Assembly (NCBI RefSeq): GCF_001619985.1
Contig: NW_017264198.1
Location: 682,001-746,000 of the forward strand
Reading direction: 5' to 3'
From: Xylona heveae TC161
Taxonomy: Eukaryota > Ascomycota > Xylonomycetes > Xylonales > Xylonaceae
DNA: 64,000 bases
Both the position numbers and the translations under genes were made by a program. The notes below the pieces were generated by a model. That model had not been told where the DNA came from and ran no database searches. It saw only the letters and a list, made by a program, of their open reading frames with translations. This document shows, piece by piece, positions 12,659-24,079 of the stretch. How positions within the stretch are numbered: position 1 is the first letter of the stretch; every line of letters starts with the position of its first letter.

Positions 12659-12687
12659 CCCTCGTACGTGTACTTTTTGTACGAGGG
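12659..12687. repeat. Inverted repeat / hairpin
   Basis: CCCTCGTAC at 12659-12667 pairs perfectly with GTACGAGGG at 12679-12687 across an 11-nt loop. It could be a hairpin or a dyad binding site in the upstream region of the F-box gene. Confidence 0.6.
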
Positions 12688-12755
12688 ACTGAGTAATGGA
12701 GAAGACGACATCCCTCGTCTCCTCGTCAACCCCCCCAAATAGCCTGCCGTCCCAG

Positions 12756-13262
12756 TTATCGGTACTTTATCGGTATCGCTACTTGGACTCGCGTCCGTCT
12801 TCCCCACCATATTATAGCTGCCGTGGGGCGGCCAGACCGGGACTAACGGGGCGACTATTGCCGGGGAAAAGTCCAGAGTACCCGTCGGGTACCCTTGGAT
12901 AGACCCAGAAGAAAGTCATCGATTGATTATGCCACTGCACTTTCCCCCTCTAGGACCACGAGGTCGAGCTACGAATTAATTACAACACCCATCACCACTT
13001 GGGCCTGACCATGGCGCGGTGCTGTTTTTTTCTCCTCACACAGAAACTCGTTTTCTCCTCCTCTTTTCATTCTCTCTTGACCTTATCTTCCCGTCGCTCC
13101 TCTGTCTCTCTCTGTGTGCTCGTTGTTGAAACATTTGGGGGTTCTCGCTGCTGACCTGAGTGACCCACGTGGGCATCACCCTGAATCCACTTGTCCGGCT
13201 GATTTACGCCCGGCGACCGAACAGGCTGGGATTTCCTCCCCTATCGATAGCGATTATCGGTA
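12756..13262. promoter_or_regulatory. Three TTATCGGTA motifs (GATA-type candidates)
   Basis: TTATCGGTA occurs at 12756-12764, 12767-12775 and 13254-13262. The first two are 11 nt apart, about one helical turn. On the minus strand each reads TACCGATAA and includes the GATAA core used by fungal GATA factors. Function is inferred only. Confidence 0.35.
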
Positions 13263-13744
13263 TCTTTCGCCCACCAACAAATCCACTCTATAAACCCCCG
13301 CGAACTTCAAGGCGAGATCATCGCACACGGATTGCCAGGGGCGCATCGGCTCACTTTTGTTTCTCTGATCAATTTTGCCATTATATTTCTCAGGCCTGGC
13401 TTTGTGTCCTACTCCAGGTACATGGTTTTAAGAGTGTGCCCCGGACCTGGGTCCTGCTTGTCCTGCTTATCCTGATCAGCGTCTTTCGCCATTTACCTGT
13501 CTTTGCCATGTTCTGGACAAGCGCAAAGTTCCTGTGACAGCAGCTCTGATATTCGACTAATCATTCTCTTGGAGCGAAACCACACGAAATCCTCGAGATT
13601 ATCGAATCCGTTTTGGCCAAGAGCGCATCAATCATTTCTGCTTACTTGTTAAAAGTTAAAACCGCCCCCAAATTTCTCCTTTCTTTGAAAGTTGAATTTT
13701 CAAGACTCCTCGAGCAGACTGTCGATATTCGGTCAGTCGGTAAA

Positions 13745-15856
13745 ATGACAGACTCAATTCGTGAAGTCATGGCTGGAGCAACCACGATTTCTCCAGCCTC
13801 GGATCCGGTCCAGATTCAAGCCCCTGCGAAGCTCAAGGGACGCAAAAGGATACTCCAGAGCTTGCACCGGATCTCTTCCTCTCCGTCATTGGCGAAGATG
13901 GGAAGAACACCCTCTTCAGGGTATAGAGGTGGAGGTCGAGGCTCAATTTCATGCGTTTCTCTTTCCTCTTCAGTCTCGTACTGTCATTCGTACGGCAATT
14001 CTTATTCCTCTCAGTCCTCTGGTGGATTCTCTACCGCTCCCACCTCCGTCGTCAGCACACCCGGTCAAGACAGTCCCTTTTTGGACCCAAAAGCCCGCAT
14101 TCGATTCATAGGTCTTGACGCAGGTCAAAACGGACCTGCTAGTGTTCCCGTCCCGGCCGAATTACGACCCACATCTTCTCGAGGTGGCCCATTGCCTGCT
14201 ACACCAGAGCTCTCGGAAGTGGTGGATGATTATTTTTCAAGACCACTCTCTCAGACAGCAAAGTCTCACAGGCGGCCGAGGCGAGCGTTTTGGGCCGATT
14301 TGCCCGACGAGATCAAGATGCATGTTCTTGGATACTTGAAGCCCAAGGAACTTGTCGGCTGCTCGAGCGTCTCCAAAGCGTGGCACAAGATGTGCTTTGA
14401 CGGACAGCTCTGGCCAAGCTTGGATACAACGGAATTCTATCGGGACATTCCTGGCGAGTCCTTGGCAAAGATTATCACGGCAGCTGGCCCGTTTGTGCGC
14501 GACCTCAACCTCCGCGGCTGCGTTCAGCTGCGTGAAAGGATTGGTACTGAGGCCATGTCGGAGGCTTGCCAGAATATTATCAATCTTTCGATCGAGGGAT
14601 GTCGTCTGGACCGGTCGGAGATTCACAGCTTCCTTGTCCGCAATTCAAAGCTCGCCTATCTCAATGTCTCGGGATTGGCCGTGGTAACCAATTCTACGAT
14701 GAAGGTTCTCGCGCAGTCATGCCCACGTCTGGAGCATCTAAACGTGTCCTGGTGCAACAATGTTGATACCCGCGGCTTGAGAAGGATCGTGGAATCTTGT
14801 TCGCAATTGAAGGACCTCCGCGCGGGCGAAGTTCGCGGCTTCGGCGACCATGAATTTATGCTTGAGCTTTTCCAGAAAAATAATTTGGAACGGTTGGTAT
14901 TAAATCACTGCGATAGTATCACCGATGAGTCTCTGCAGATTCTCCTGGAAGGAGTAGACGCGGAGATTGATCCGCTCACGTCAAGAGCAATTGTTCCTCC
15001 GCGAAAGCTTAAGCATCTGGATCTAACTCGATGCCGTGGCCTAACGGACGATGGCATCAAGGCACTGGCAGGAAATGTCCCTCACTTGGAAGGTCTCCAA
15101 TTGTCTAAATGCTCAGTGCTAACCGACGCTGCACTGTCAGAACTCTTGGCTTCGCTCCCAAGACTCACCCATCTTGACCTGGAAGAACTGGAGGAATTGA
15201 CCAATAGCACCTTGCAAATACTAGCTCGTTCTCCCTGTACGAGTACCCTTGAGCACCTATGCATCAGCTACTGCGAGAATCTCGGAGACGTCGGCATGCT
15301 GCCCGTTATGAAAAATTGCACTCGCCTGCGCAATGTGGAAATGGACAACACACGTGTCTCCGACCTCGTGCTTGCCGAAGCTGCTGGTATCATTCGTCAG
15401 CGTAACAAAGCTCTCCATACAGCCACCCAGAGACGGCCCGTTGTCGGGCTTCGCATGGTAGTGTATGACTGCCAAAACGTGACCTGGACCGGCATTCGCG
15501 AGGTGCTCTCTCGCAATGCTGAGATTACACGCCCTGGAGCCAACTCCAAATCGCCATGCTACCCAACCGAAGTCATTCAGCTCAAATGCTTTTACGGTTG
15601 GCAAATGACTGTCGATGAGCACATGAAGCGGGTGCTCAGGGGAGATCTTGCCTCTGCTAGTCGACTGGAGCGCAAATGGGCAGAATATATGATTGCCAAC
15701 GAGGAAGCTGGTGTTGGCGGAGCTGGCAGCCGTCGGAGGAGACGACGTGCGAGAGAAGCAGCTCTTCTTCACGCTGACGAAGAAGAAGGCGGCATGGGAC
15801 TTGCCGGAATTGGCCGCAGAAGGCGTGCCCGAAGTGGCGGTTGTACCATTATGTAA
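13745..15856 (+). CDS. F-box/leucine-rich-repeat protein with C-terminal CaaX box
   Basis: Substrate adaptor of an SCF ubiquitin ligase by domain content. Single exon, 703 aa. The ATG at 13745 is the first in its frame; the frame is open 132 nt further upstream without an ATG. Residues 1-170 are Ser-rich. The F-box is at about 182-228 (FWADLPDEIKMHVLGYLKPK, then SSVSKAWHKMCFDGQLWPSL). Cysteine-type LRRs run from about 255 to 600 (LNLRGCVQLRE, LEHLNVSWCNNVDTRGL, LKHLDLTRCRGLTDDGIKAL). The tail is Arg-rich (RRRRRRAREA, GRRRRARSGG) and ends CTIM, a good farnesylation-type CaaX box at residues 700-703. Animal FBXL2/FBXL20 have LRRs plus a CaaX box, so this looks like a membrane-tethered counterpart. 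No introns. Which yeast F-box protein it corresponds to (Grr1- or Pof2-like) I cannot settle. Confidence 0.9.
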   Translation: MTDSIREVMAGATTISPASDPVQIQAPAKLKGRKRILQSLHRISSSPSLAKMGRTPSSGYRGGGRGSISCVSLSSSVSYCHSYGNSYSSQSSGGFSTAPTSVVSTPGQDSPFLDPKARIRFIGLDAGQNGPASVPVPAELRPTSSRGGPLPATPELSEVVDDYFSRPLSQTAKSHRRPRRAFWADLPDEIKMHVLGYLKPKELVGCSSVSKAWHKMCFDGQLWPSLDTTEFYRDIPGESLAKIITAAGPFVRDLNLRGCVQLRERIGTEAMSEACQNIINLSIEGCRLDRSEIHSFLVRNSKLAYLNVSGLAVVTNSTMKVLAQSCPRLEHLNVSWCNNVDTRGLRRIVESCSQLKDLRAGEVRGFGDHEFMLELFQKNNLERLVLNHCDSITDESLQILLEGVDAEIDPLTSRAIVPPRKLKHLDLTRCRGLTDDGIKALAGNVPHLEGLQLSKCSVLTDAALSELLASLPRLTHLDLEELEELTNSTLQILARSPCTSTLEHLCISYCENLGDVGMLPVMKNCTRLRNVEMDNTRVSDLVLAEAAGIIRQRNKALHTATQRRPVVGLRMVVYDCQNVTWTGIREVLSRNAEITRPGANSKSPCYPTEVIQLKCFYGWQMTVDEHMKRVLRGDLASASRLERKWAEYMIANEEAGVGGAGSRRRRRRAREAALLHADEEEGGMGLAGIGRRRRARSGGCTIM

Positions 15857-17423
15857 AATTTTTTTCCTCTTTTCTATTTCTTCATCTCCGAGAGATTTGT
15901 CAAGCCATTTGTACGAATACACACAGGGGTGAAGTGGATTTCGAGCACGGGACTAGACGTCTTTATCGGTTTCCGTATATGAGATCTGGTGGAAATCAGT
16001 GCGAGAAATCTTCAGGGTGTTGGCAACTTTTCATTGTTGAGTGGAGGTAGGAACAGGCATGTTAGGTGTTATGTGGGCGCTCGTATTACTCGTTGATGGG
16101 GTGGTGATTTTCTACCAGCATGTTTCTCTGCTTCAATTTTTTTTCTTTTTCCCTCCTCGAGCCATTTCCAGCGCCTTTTGCTGTTTATATATATACTTCC
16201 CTTTGCTGGCCTTTGGGGTTTTCTCTGCGAATCTTGCTTCATCTGCTCGATTCTTTTCCAAATTCTTATTCTTCTTTTCTTCTCACTTGTCTTAGATGGA
16301 GGGATTTTCAACCTTTCTGCTCTCTCCTCTTCCTCTTCTCTCTTTGGCGTCCGTCCGTTGTGAGCAGACTCCATGGCTCACTGGTTGGCCTGGCGCGTGG
16401 ATATTTTTTTCAATCTTAGGGGGCTATTCTGATCTTTTGCTTTTTTTCTTTCTCTTTGTGCTCCGCCCATCTCGTCTCACTATTTGGCGTACTGTGTGTG
16501 GTGTAACTGCATAGACGTGATATTCTTTTTTATCTATTTCTCCGTTTCTTATTTATCGTCTACGCTTCTTTCTTTCTTTCTTTCTTTCTCTCTTCCTCTC
16601 AATATATAGGTACTTTATCTCTCAATCTATTATATTTTACTTTTTCAAGTCATTTAGGGACATACTTTGTGGGTTGAAACATGCCTTTTGGCTCTATGCT
16701 GGGCAAACAACGTAGTGCGTTTAAGACTTGTCGTCGACTAGATGGTGTGTAAGTGGCGTTTATTTGAGACACGTCTGAATGACTACGAGTGCTATTTCTT
16801 GCCTGATGGTAATACTCGTTGTTTTGGTGCTGGTTTAGCTAACCACGTGCGCACTCTTTATGTAGGCTCTTTCGCATCAACCCCAAACCCAATTTCGGAG
16901 CTGACCTATGCTAGACCCTTCACAGTTCTAAAGGAGAGCGCGTAGATTGAATGATAATATTCGTTTCATTGAGTTAGCTGATTGTAGCGCCCCTTCGTCC
17001 CAGTTGAGTGGATTAAAAGGACGTTGATCGTTAGGGTAGACCCAAAAAAAAACCACGTTCAATATATTATGAAAGAGACCCTGGAGGGAAAGGCAGAAAG
17101 GAGAGAGAGCCAAAAACAACAACCAAACACCGCACCCATGCCGAGCTCTTTAAGCTATTTTCCAGACTATGTGAGAATGCTTTCAGCAAGATGTATTCTC
17201 TTTTTTCGTGGTTTCTTGACCGGCATTCCTCGCCGGATATGCTGAGATAACTCTCGAGGTATCATCAAGGTTGTTTGCGTATGCAAATCGAATATAGCAG
17301 TGAAATGAAAAGGAAAGAGGAAGAAATGGAACCAAAAAAGGCGTTTATCAGAAGAGAGAGAAGAAAATTAGAAGGTTCCTTGCTGAGTGAAGATCACTAC
17401 ATCAGAGTATACGGCCTGACAGC
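15857..17423. other. Convergent 3' intergenic region
   Basis: About 1.6 kb between the stops of the F-box gene (+) and CDO1 (-). It is T/C-rich on the plus strand, with a TTTC microsatellite at 16564-16590. Open frames here are hydrophobic artefacts of T-richness. No tRNA or other RNA gene was recognised. Confidence 0.5.
16564..16590. repeat. (CTTT)n microsatellite
   Basis: About six tandem CTTT units in the 3' region of the F-box gene. Confidence 0.8.
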
Positions 17424-18360
17424 TTAGTTAGGCTGCGGAATTCTGACTCCAAGTTCGGAGAAGAAGCTGCATTGAAGCACATGGCTGGATTTTCCGGTCT
17501 TCTCGTCATACATGTGGCAGCCAACCTTCGCAGCATTGGGTGGGGTGTACACTGAATATGTCAGTACTGAGTTGCGGATGTAGCTTATAAACGCCTCGGG
17601 GGCATTTGAGGATGCCGTGGACAACTATGGGTACTTACAGTGAAGAGAAATCGCAGGGGTATCTGTGCTAACGTTGGAAATTTTGTGAAGACCAAGCTGT
17701 AGTTCATGTCAGTTGTCTCGTTCCATATTATAAGATCCCATTGGAGCCAACGAACATTGTCTGACATGTACGTGACCTGATTTTCACCGAAAACAGTCTC
17801 TTTCTTAATTTCCAATGGCGAGGGAATGCCCTCATTTGTCTTGTTGCGATCTGGCCAAGAGTAAAGTGATTCTTTCAGCGAGCCTCGAAGAACCTGTTCA
17901 ATACGTTAGCTTTGTGCTTCCATATTTCTGGCATAAGTCTGAAACATTTACCTTCATAACGCAGTGAGCGTCAGCATGGTCATGGATGGGGCTGCTTTTG
18001 CCTGGCGTCCAGACGAGGATTAACTGCAAGAGAAAGTTAATTTTATCTGAAGTTTCAGGATCTTTCAAGATTGAGATCGCATACCAGGTTGCTCTTCCCA
18101 TTACCCTGGTCGACCAAATTTCTGGTGTAAGCACGGCTGTTGTCTCCAAGAGCATATTTCTGCCATTCCTTGTCTCGAGAAACGTAGCCCTCCATGAGCT
18201 TTACCAGGTCGTTTGGATCGACGTCGTCTGAATTGATTCCAGAGGAAGGGCCCAGAACCTTGCTGAGGTCTTCGACTAGCTGGTGGAAAGCATCTTTGGA
18301 CTGAAGCTTGGTGATAGCCGGTTCCGGCGTAGACAAGACTTCTTGAGCAACGGCGGGCAT
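17424..18360 (-). CDS. CDO1: Cysteine dioxygenase (mammalian-type CDO)
   Basis: Non-haem iron enzyme that oxidises cysteine to cysteine sulfinate, the first step of cysteine breakdown. Five exons on the minus strand: 18360-18085, 18023-17952, 17893-17756, 17696-17639 and 17551-17424, giving 223 aa, close to the family length. Each junction restores conserved text: [19 protein letters not shown] joined to LGLHKISN, and SLH joined to [15 protein letters not shown]. The iron ligands are visible as H106, H108 (HDH) and H166 (LGLH). C113 and Y183 stand where the Cys-Tyr crosslinked cofactor of mammalian CDO forms. Five exons in under 1 kb is dense but all donors are GT and all acceptors AG. The gene is divergent from RBG1 across 631 bp. 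In Histoplasma a CDO1 gene is linked to the yeast-phase transition; whether that applies here is unknown. Confidence 0.95.
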
Positions 18361-18991
18361 AGTGAGGTTCTGAATATCGGAATAATTATACGCAGGATCG
18401 CTATGAATTGGTCTTGTTCGTTATGTTACCCCGCAATGCTATTTTCCAGCGAGCCGTTGATGGTCACAGTGCGTTTCACGCAAGTGTCAGGCCTCAGAAA
18501 AAACAAATGGACCAGTTACACGAAGTGCAAGCCCGGAAACGGAAGTCAAGGAGAGCGCTTTTATATTACAACCATTGAACAGATTGAGCAAGTTGTTCTC
18601 TCTCCTGATTAAGCTGGGAATATCTTTTTCCTTTAACGTTATCGAAGGGCATAAATCAGTCACACAATCCCCCTCGATCGGCCCGACATGGCTACACTCG
18701 GTAACTTCATCGGGGCCAAGGCCGCTGCTCTTTTCCTTTCCAGGCGGACGCAGGTCCGGAGAGAGTGAGCGACGGATAATATATTTTCCACTTCCGATCC
18801 CGGTAACTTCCCCACTAAACTTTTGACGTTTCCTTCGTCATAACTCGAAATCGTCAATCCCATTTTCAAATTCAAGAACAGGCTAACGGCCACTTCAACC
18901 CATCGCATTTCGAACCTTTGTTACTTCAATTGTTTGACACATACCACATAGAGGCAAATAACTTCAAGGGTCAAGTGGAGACTTTATCATC
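18361..18991. promoter_or_regulatory. Bidirectional promoter region, CDO1 / RBG1
   Basis: 631 bp between two divergent start codons. A 26-codon plus-strand open frame starts at 18688 and would be an upstream ORF if the RBG1 leader is that long; this is unproven. Confidence 0.5.
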
Positions 18992-20628
18992 ATGGCGACC
19001 ACAGTAGATAAGGTAAGACCTTTTTTTTTCGTCTCTCTCTTCTGTGAGAAAACTGAGTACTAAAATTATTTTGATCATTTATAGATTAAAGAGATTGAGT
19101 CCGAGGTTCGTTCGACACCGGATACCGTTAGCAAAGACTTTTGTGAGGACTAAATAATTGCGTAGATGGCCCGGACTCAACGGAACAAGGCCACCTCGTT
19201 CCACTTGGGTCAACTCAAAGCCAAACTCGCAAAGCTGAAGCGTGAGCTGCTCACTCCGTCAGGAGGAGGCGGTGGTGGCGGCGGTGGTGAGTTTTCGTCT
19301 TTCTCCTTCATCATTCGATACGTCATGCTCATCCTTTTTTCCAGCTGGTTTCGACGTCGCCAGAACAGGTGTTGCTAGTGTGTAGGTTGATTCCTTTTCC
19401 ACCTAGATTGTTCAAAACTAAGCGGGTTTCAGTGGTTTCATAGGTTTCCCATCAGTCGGGAAAAGTACTCTGATGAGTAGATTGACTGGACAACACTCTG
19501 AAGGTAAAGCCTTTTAGCGCAACTTGGAAATCTCAGAGTAAATAATGCTAATGATTTCAGCCGCTGCTTATGAGTTCACAACGGTAGGCTCATCCGCCTT
19601 CTTACCCACTGATGAACTGGGCCCTGACCAAATCACAGCTTACGACGGTACCGGGTCAAGTCATTTACAATGGCGCCAAAATCCAAATTCTCGATCTTCC
19701 CGGCATTATCCAAGGTGCAAAGGACGGCAAAGGTCGTGGACGTCAAGTCATCGCTGTTGCCAAAACTTGTCACCTGATATTCATTGTTCTGGACGTGAAC
19801 AAGCCTTTGACGGACAAGAGGGTTATCGAGAACGAATTGGAAGGTTTCGGTATTCGAGTCAATAAGGAACCACCAAATATCAAGGTTACCAAGAAGGACA
19901 AGGGTGGAATCAGTATCACCAACACTGTGCCCCTAACTCACATTTCGCCTGATGTAAGGTCTCTTTTGAATGCGACATCTTGGTATATGGGTATGCTGAT
20001 AATTCGCAGGAAATCAAAGCCGTCATGTCAGAATATAAAATCTCCTCGGCTGACGTTGCCATTCGATGCGATGCTACTATTGATGACGTTATTGACGTTT
20101 TAGAAGCAAAGAGCCGTAGCTACATTCCCGTCATCTACGCGCTCAACAAGATCGACGCAATCTCAATCGAAGAACTGGATTTGCTTTACCGAATTCCCAA
20201 CGCTTGCCCCATCAGTTCTGAACATGGATGGAACATCGATGAGCTTCTAGAGCAAATGTGGGACAAGTTGAACCTGCGAAGAATTTACACCAAACCGAAG
20301 GGCAAAGTCCCTGACTACACCGCGCCAGTTGTGCTTCGCAAGAATGCTTGCACGGTTGAAGATTTCGTATGTTTCCTTCTCACACCCTCATTCATTTTTA
20401 AGATTCTGTTTGTTGACACAACTCTAGTGTAACGCCATCCACAAGTCCATTGTCGAGCAATTCAAGATTGCCATTGTGTATGGACGCTCTGTAAAGCACC
20501 AGCCACAGCGTGTTGGTTTGACCCACGAATTGGCAGATGAAGATATCAGTAAGCGTTTTACATCTCCTATCATTCATTACCAGGTCGTCAATCTAACCTG
20601 CAAATTAGTCACTATCATTAAACGATAA
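18992..20628 (+). CDS. RBG1: DRG-family GTPase Rbg1
   Basis: Developmentally regulated GTP-binding protein that works on ribosomes with a DFRP partner (Tma46 in yeast). Ten exons: 18992-19012, 19085-19105, 19166-19286, 19345-19381, 19433-19503, 19561-19583, 19639-19953, 20010-20366, 20428-20548 and 20609-20628. They give 368 aa, against about 369 in yeast. The start is MATTVDKIKEIESEMARTQR, followed by a Gly run, then [10 protein letters not shown] (P-loop), [32 protein letters not shown] (G3), NKID (G4) and SSEHGWNID (G5). The C-terminal TGS part contains [20 protein letters not shown] and the end ITIIKR. Two 21-nt exons and a 20-nt last exon make automatic prediction error-prone; parts of the coding sequence would otherwise appear as separate frames. 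No missing residue was seen. Confidence 0.97.
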
Positions 20629-21696
20629 ATCTTAGCGTTCAACGAGACATGCATGTTAGATTGGAGTATCCATGAGGTGGAGTCATTTTACCAGTCCCTT
20701 GAGAGGGCAGGGGTTGAAGGCACTTGTGCCTTTATACTTTTTTTGTTTTATTTCGGCAGTTGCAAAGAAAAGCTTGTGCTCTGTGTTTAATGAAATCACT
20801 TTTTTCTTGAGTTTTGGATTGGAAGTGTGGGTTTGGAGGTGAAGAGACGATTACCCAGTCAGCTCCGCTCTACGACAGATCTGTCGAGGCTGTCACCTTA
20901 ATCAACGTTCAAAGGAAATATTCCTCTCAACGGCGTTGGTGCAGCTACTTTCACGGACCACATTAAGGTCTATCGTTGGTTGAATGCCGGAAGACGGTCC
21001 GGCTCGGACACAGCCGAAGCCGGCTTATCGAAGCGGGGCCAGCCGGTGTAAGCACCACAAAAACCACCTTGAAATGACGACGCCCAATCAACCCTATGGT
21101 CACTATAGAATCTCAAACTCGATAGGCGGAATTAGAAAAAATCATTTCAAATCCAATCACAATCAAATGCGGCATCAAATGGAGTCATGAGTGGAGCATC
21201 GGCTACACAAACAAGTATGAATTTCAGCTAAAGCCTTTAGCTTAGAGGATACGGCTTCAATTATGGAGAGGTTATTATGAGATTTTCATCAGATCCCTGG
21301 TCATGTCTTGGAAAAAGCCATGTAGTGCCATTCTGAAAAACCTGTGTCCAGGAACTAATCTTTCTTTTAACCTTTCTTAGGTCGATGGAATAGAAACTTG
21401 CTATTCGGATCCACCTATAAGCTTGGGCGTTTTGAAAAAGCAACTTCTTATAACTAGTGAGGGCCCACAGCTTAACATTCCGACGTGAAGATGAGACGAT
21501 GGGACTCTCGGCTTCTCAACTGCCGAGATCGGCCCGTTCAGCTATGAAAGATATAGAGGACTAAATTTTGAATTACGTTGGACCCAGGCTGGTGATTCAC
21601 ATGTACCAGCACAAATGAGCAGCACCCAGACCGAACCTACTAAGCTATGATCATATCTTCGGAAGCCAAATTTGGTATGATCCATTGTCCAGAACG

Positions 21697-21738
<42 letters not shown>

Positions 21739-22850
21739 GCATGAATCGTTGTAGACTTTGCCAGAATCGGAGGTTGGGCAGCAGTTATCTTGGAGCTTTG
21801 GAGAAGGCGTTGCTTATTGGAAGTTGGACACTGATAGCGTGCTTGAAAAGATGAACTGTTTTACCTTGTAATTCAGCCATTTTCGCAACTTCTTCCTCCG
21901 GAGCTCTTCCGGCATCTGCCCACTCAAGCATAGAGAATCTGGCAGATTGAAAGCATTAGGGAGCCTAAAGGTCCTCTAGCTGCCCATTAACGATCCCACG
22001 GCATAGCTGATCAGGGAATTCGCGGTGTAGTAGTGCCATGTACCAGTACGATGAAATGGGTCGCTCCACGACGTTTTTGGGTCCCCTGCTGTTCAGACAT
22101 GAACAGATTGGCTAAGTCTAGGGAGCCTGGTTAAGACACTACATTAGTTGAAATTGCTTAGAGATCGTATCTCAGGGTTTGAGCTTTGTCTGTAACACAG
22201 CTCGCGGTAGACCCCAATAATCCTGCTCCTGTTTCCGCAACTATTTCCTTGAAACCAACCAAGGCCCTATTCCTAGGGCGGGCCGTGGGCCGACGATCCC
22301 GTCTCCGGTCGCTTCGGACACTGAACCTTGGTTCGTAGGAATAGTTTCCGTCTCGCTCATCGCTTCTTAGCTTGCCAGTAAGTTAAAAGGTCCTTGACTC
22401 TTCTCAAATAAACAAACACCCAATGGCTTTTTGAAGGTAAACAATCTTAACTCCAAATTGGCTGAGCGCTAAGCTCTAGCTTAGTAGAAAACCTGGATCA
22501 AATTGTCTCCTCTTTTTTCCTTGCAACGTCGAAACCAGGCTTCTTGGCGTTCGATTCAAAGGCTGTCTACTAACTTAGCGGTGACCCTTTTTACTACTAT
22601 AACCGTGAGATCTGGCCTCAGAACGAGCTTGGTGAGAACGCCAGTCCAGTATTTTGACAGCCAGCCAGTCGACTCAGCCGTCGCGGCCCGGTCGCTCTAA
22701 CTGTTTGGCATCCTAACTTGGCTTTAGCTCTCCCGAATCAAGGTCTGAACAGACAGAAAATTCGCTGAAAGCTGTTATGTAGGATCGGCCATGATGAGCA
22801 CACGATCCTCGTCAGCCATTTGTGCCGGGCCCCACCGCTTCCCGGCCATT
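20629..22850. other. Non-coding stretch downstream of RBG1
   Basis: About 2.2 kb in which I find no gene, tRNA or intact mobile element. It has a 38-T tract at 21700-21737. The short open frames lack motifs. The sequence does not show the clear TA-richness of the 34-kb block, so I see no sign of repeat-induced mutation. Confidence 0.4.
21700..21737. repeat. 38-nt poly-T tract
   Basis: An uninterrupted run of 38 T. It could be the tail of an old retroposed copy on the minus strand or simple slippage. No flanking target duplication was found by eye. Confidence 0.9.
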
Positions 22851-23389
22851 AGTCTATTACGAGCCGTGAGGCTTCCCGAGCATTTGTGTATTGCTCCAAT
22901 AGCCACAGGGCGATTTCATTGATCATTGTTGGCAGACGAAGGGGTGTAAAGTCAGTCGGGTTTTGGACATCAACTTTTATAGGATCGTACAAAGGCTCTC
23001 CAAAACAGAGACGACATTGAAAGGTACCAGTACCTGCTGGGACAGAGATGCCCTTGAGACCTTTTACCCAGCCACCAACATGCATTCGATGGCGCACCCC
23101 ATGCATCCACGGATTCATCATCCTGCGCAATGATTGCTGTGGTGGGTACTTCTCCCACCGCCGAATGCCCCCCATGGTGGAGAGCAGGAGGCGTCTTTTT
23201 CGTTTCCTCCTAAGCACGCTAGTGACCTCGCTCCATCAAAGTGAGGAGTGAGGTGTTGGCCGTAAATGCGACCACCCACGCAGGCCCCATGTTGCCATGC
23301 GCACGCCCAATCCATCATCCAGCCCGGCCTGGCCCGGGCGTCTCTCTCGTCTTGGCCACGACCCTTTTTCGCTCATTTCTGGCAATACA

Positions 23390-23437
23390 TGATGATGATG
23401 GTGGAGGTGATCATGATCATCATGCTCATCATGCTGG
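23390..23437. repeat. ATG/ATC trinucleotide-rich microsatellite
   Basis: Interspersed GATGAT and ATCATG/ATCATC units form a partly palindromic tract (TGATCATGATCA). Confidence 0.7.
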
Positions 23438-24039
23438 CCCCCTCCTCCTCATTTCCCTTTCCCTTGACACATTCGGCATGCTCCCTGTACCAGAGAGGGC
23501 GTTCAGATTCCGATTAGTGGCGTTACGGTGCACGGGCAGCCTCACGAAATATATACTTGCCCATGAGATCTCATTGCTCAGAATCGTCCCTTCTGTGCGT
23601 CGAGGAAATAGAAGCCGTTTCCCCCGCCTTCTCGCACTACCCACCTCCCATTGCGGTCGCCGTCTCTCATTTGACAAGGGACTAAGTGGCCTAATCCATA
23701 AACCTTCTTTTCCTTCTTCCCGTGTGCATCTTCCACTTTCAGGGTCTTCCGCTTTGACATGAATCGTCGGCCAGTACCTGTCCCGTCTCACCTTACCTTC
23801 CCTGTACTAATGGAAGACTTGTGGTCTCTTTCTCTCTCTGTATTTTCTTGCTCACAATCGCGGCGACAAGGAGCCCTTTCCTTGACATGCGGTCCAGGGC
23901 CGCCTCGTCTTGGGGGCTGCCCTCCCCCATGCTCTACGGACCATTGCGAATCCACAAGGTTACAGGATTGTAAAATCAGCACAGCACTCAACCCCCCCTC
24001 CCGAAAGCAGTCGTACATTTAATGGAAAGCACGTATATC

Positions 24040-24079
24040 CACAGACACACAGACACCGACACAGACAGACAGACAGACT
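24040..24079. repeat. CACAGA/CAGA microsatellite
   Basis: Tandem CACAGACA and GACA units in the upstream region of the CENP-B-like gene. Confidence 0.8.

Larger units (their letters stand above)
10678..13744. promoter_or_regulatory. 3.1-kb divergent intergenic region (Vid24-family / F-box)
   Basis: No gene could be built here. The part from about 13,020 is pyrimidine-rich and looks like a long leader and promoter for the F-box gene. It contains a perfect 9-bp inverted repeat at 12659-12667/12679-12687 and three copies of TTATCGGTA (12756, 12767, 13254). Open frames at 11433-12380 and 13160-13537 show no domain or codon structure I trust. Confidence 0.5.

Noticed and set aside
20629-22850. 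Degenerate transposon
   Set aside because: No transposase text, terminal repeats or target duplication could be seen by eye; only a poly-T run suggests one.
22849-23217. 122-codon minus frame (MLRRKRKRRLLLSTMGGIRR and on)
   Set aside because: Low-complexity start, no domain, overlapping equally long frames on the other strand.
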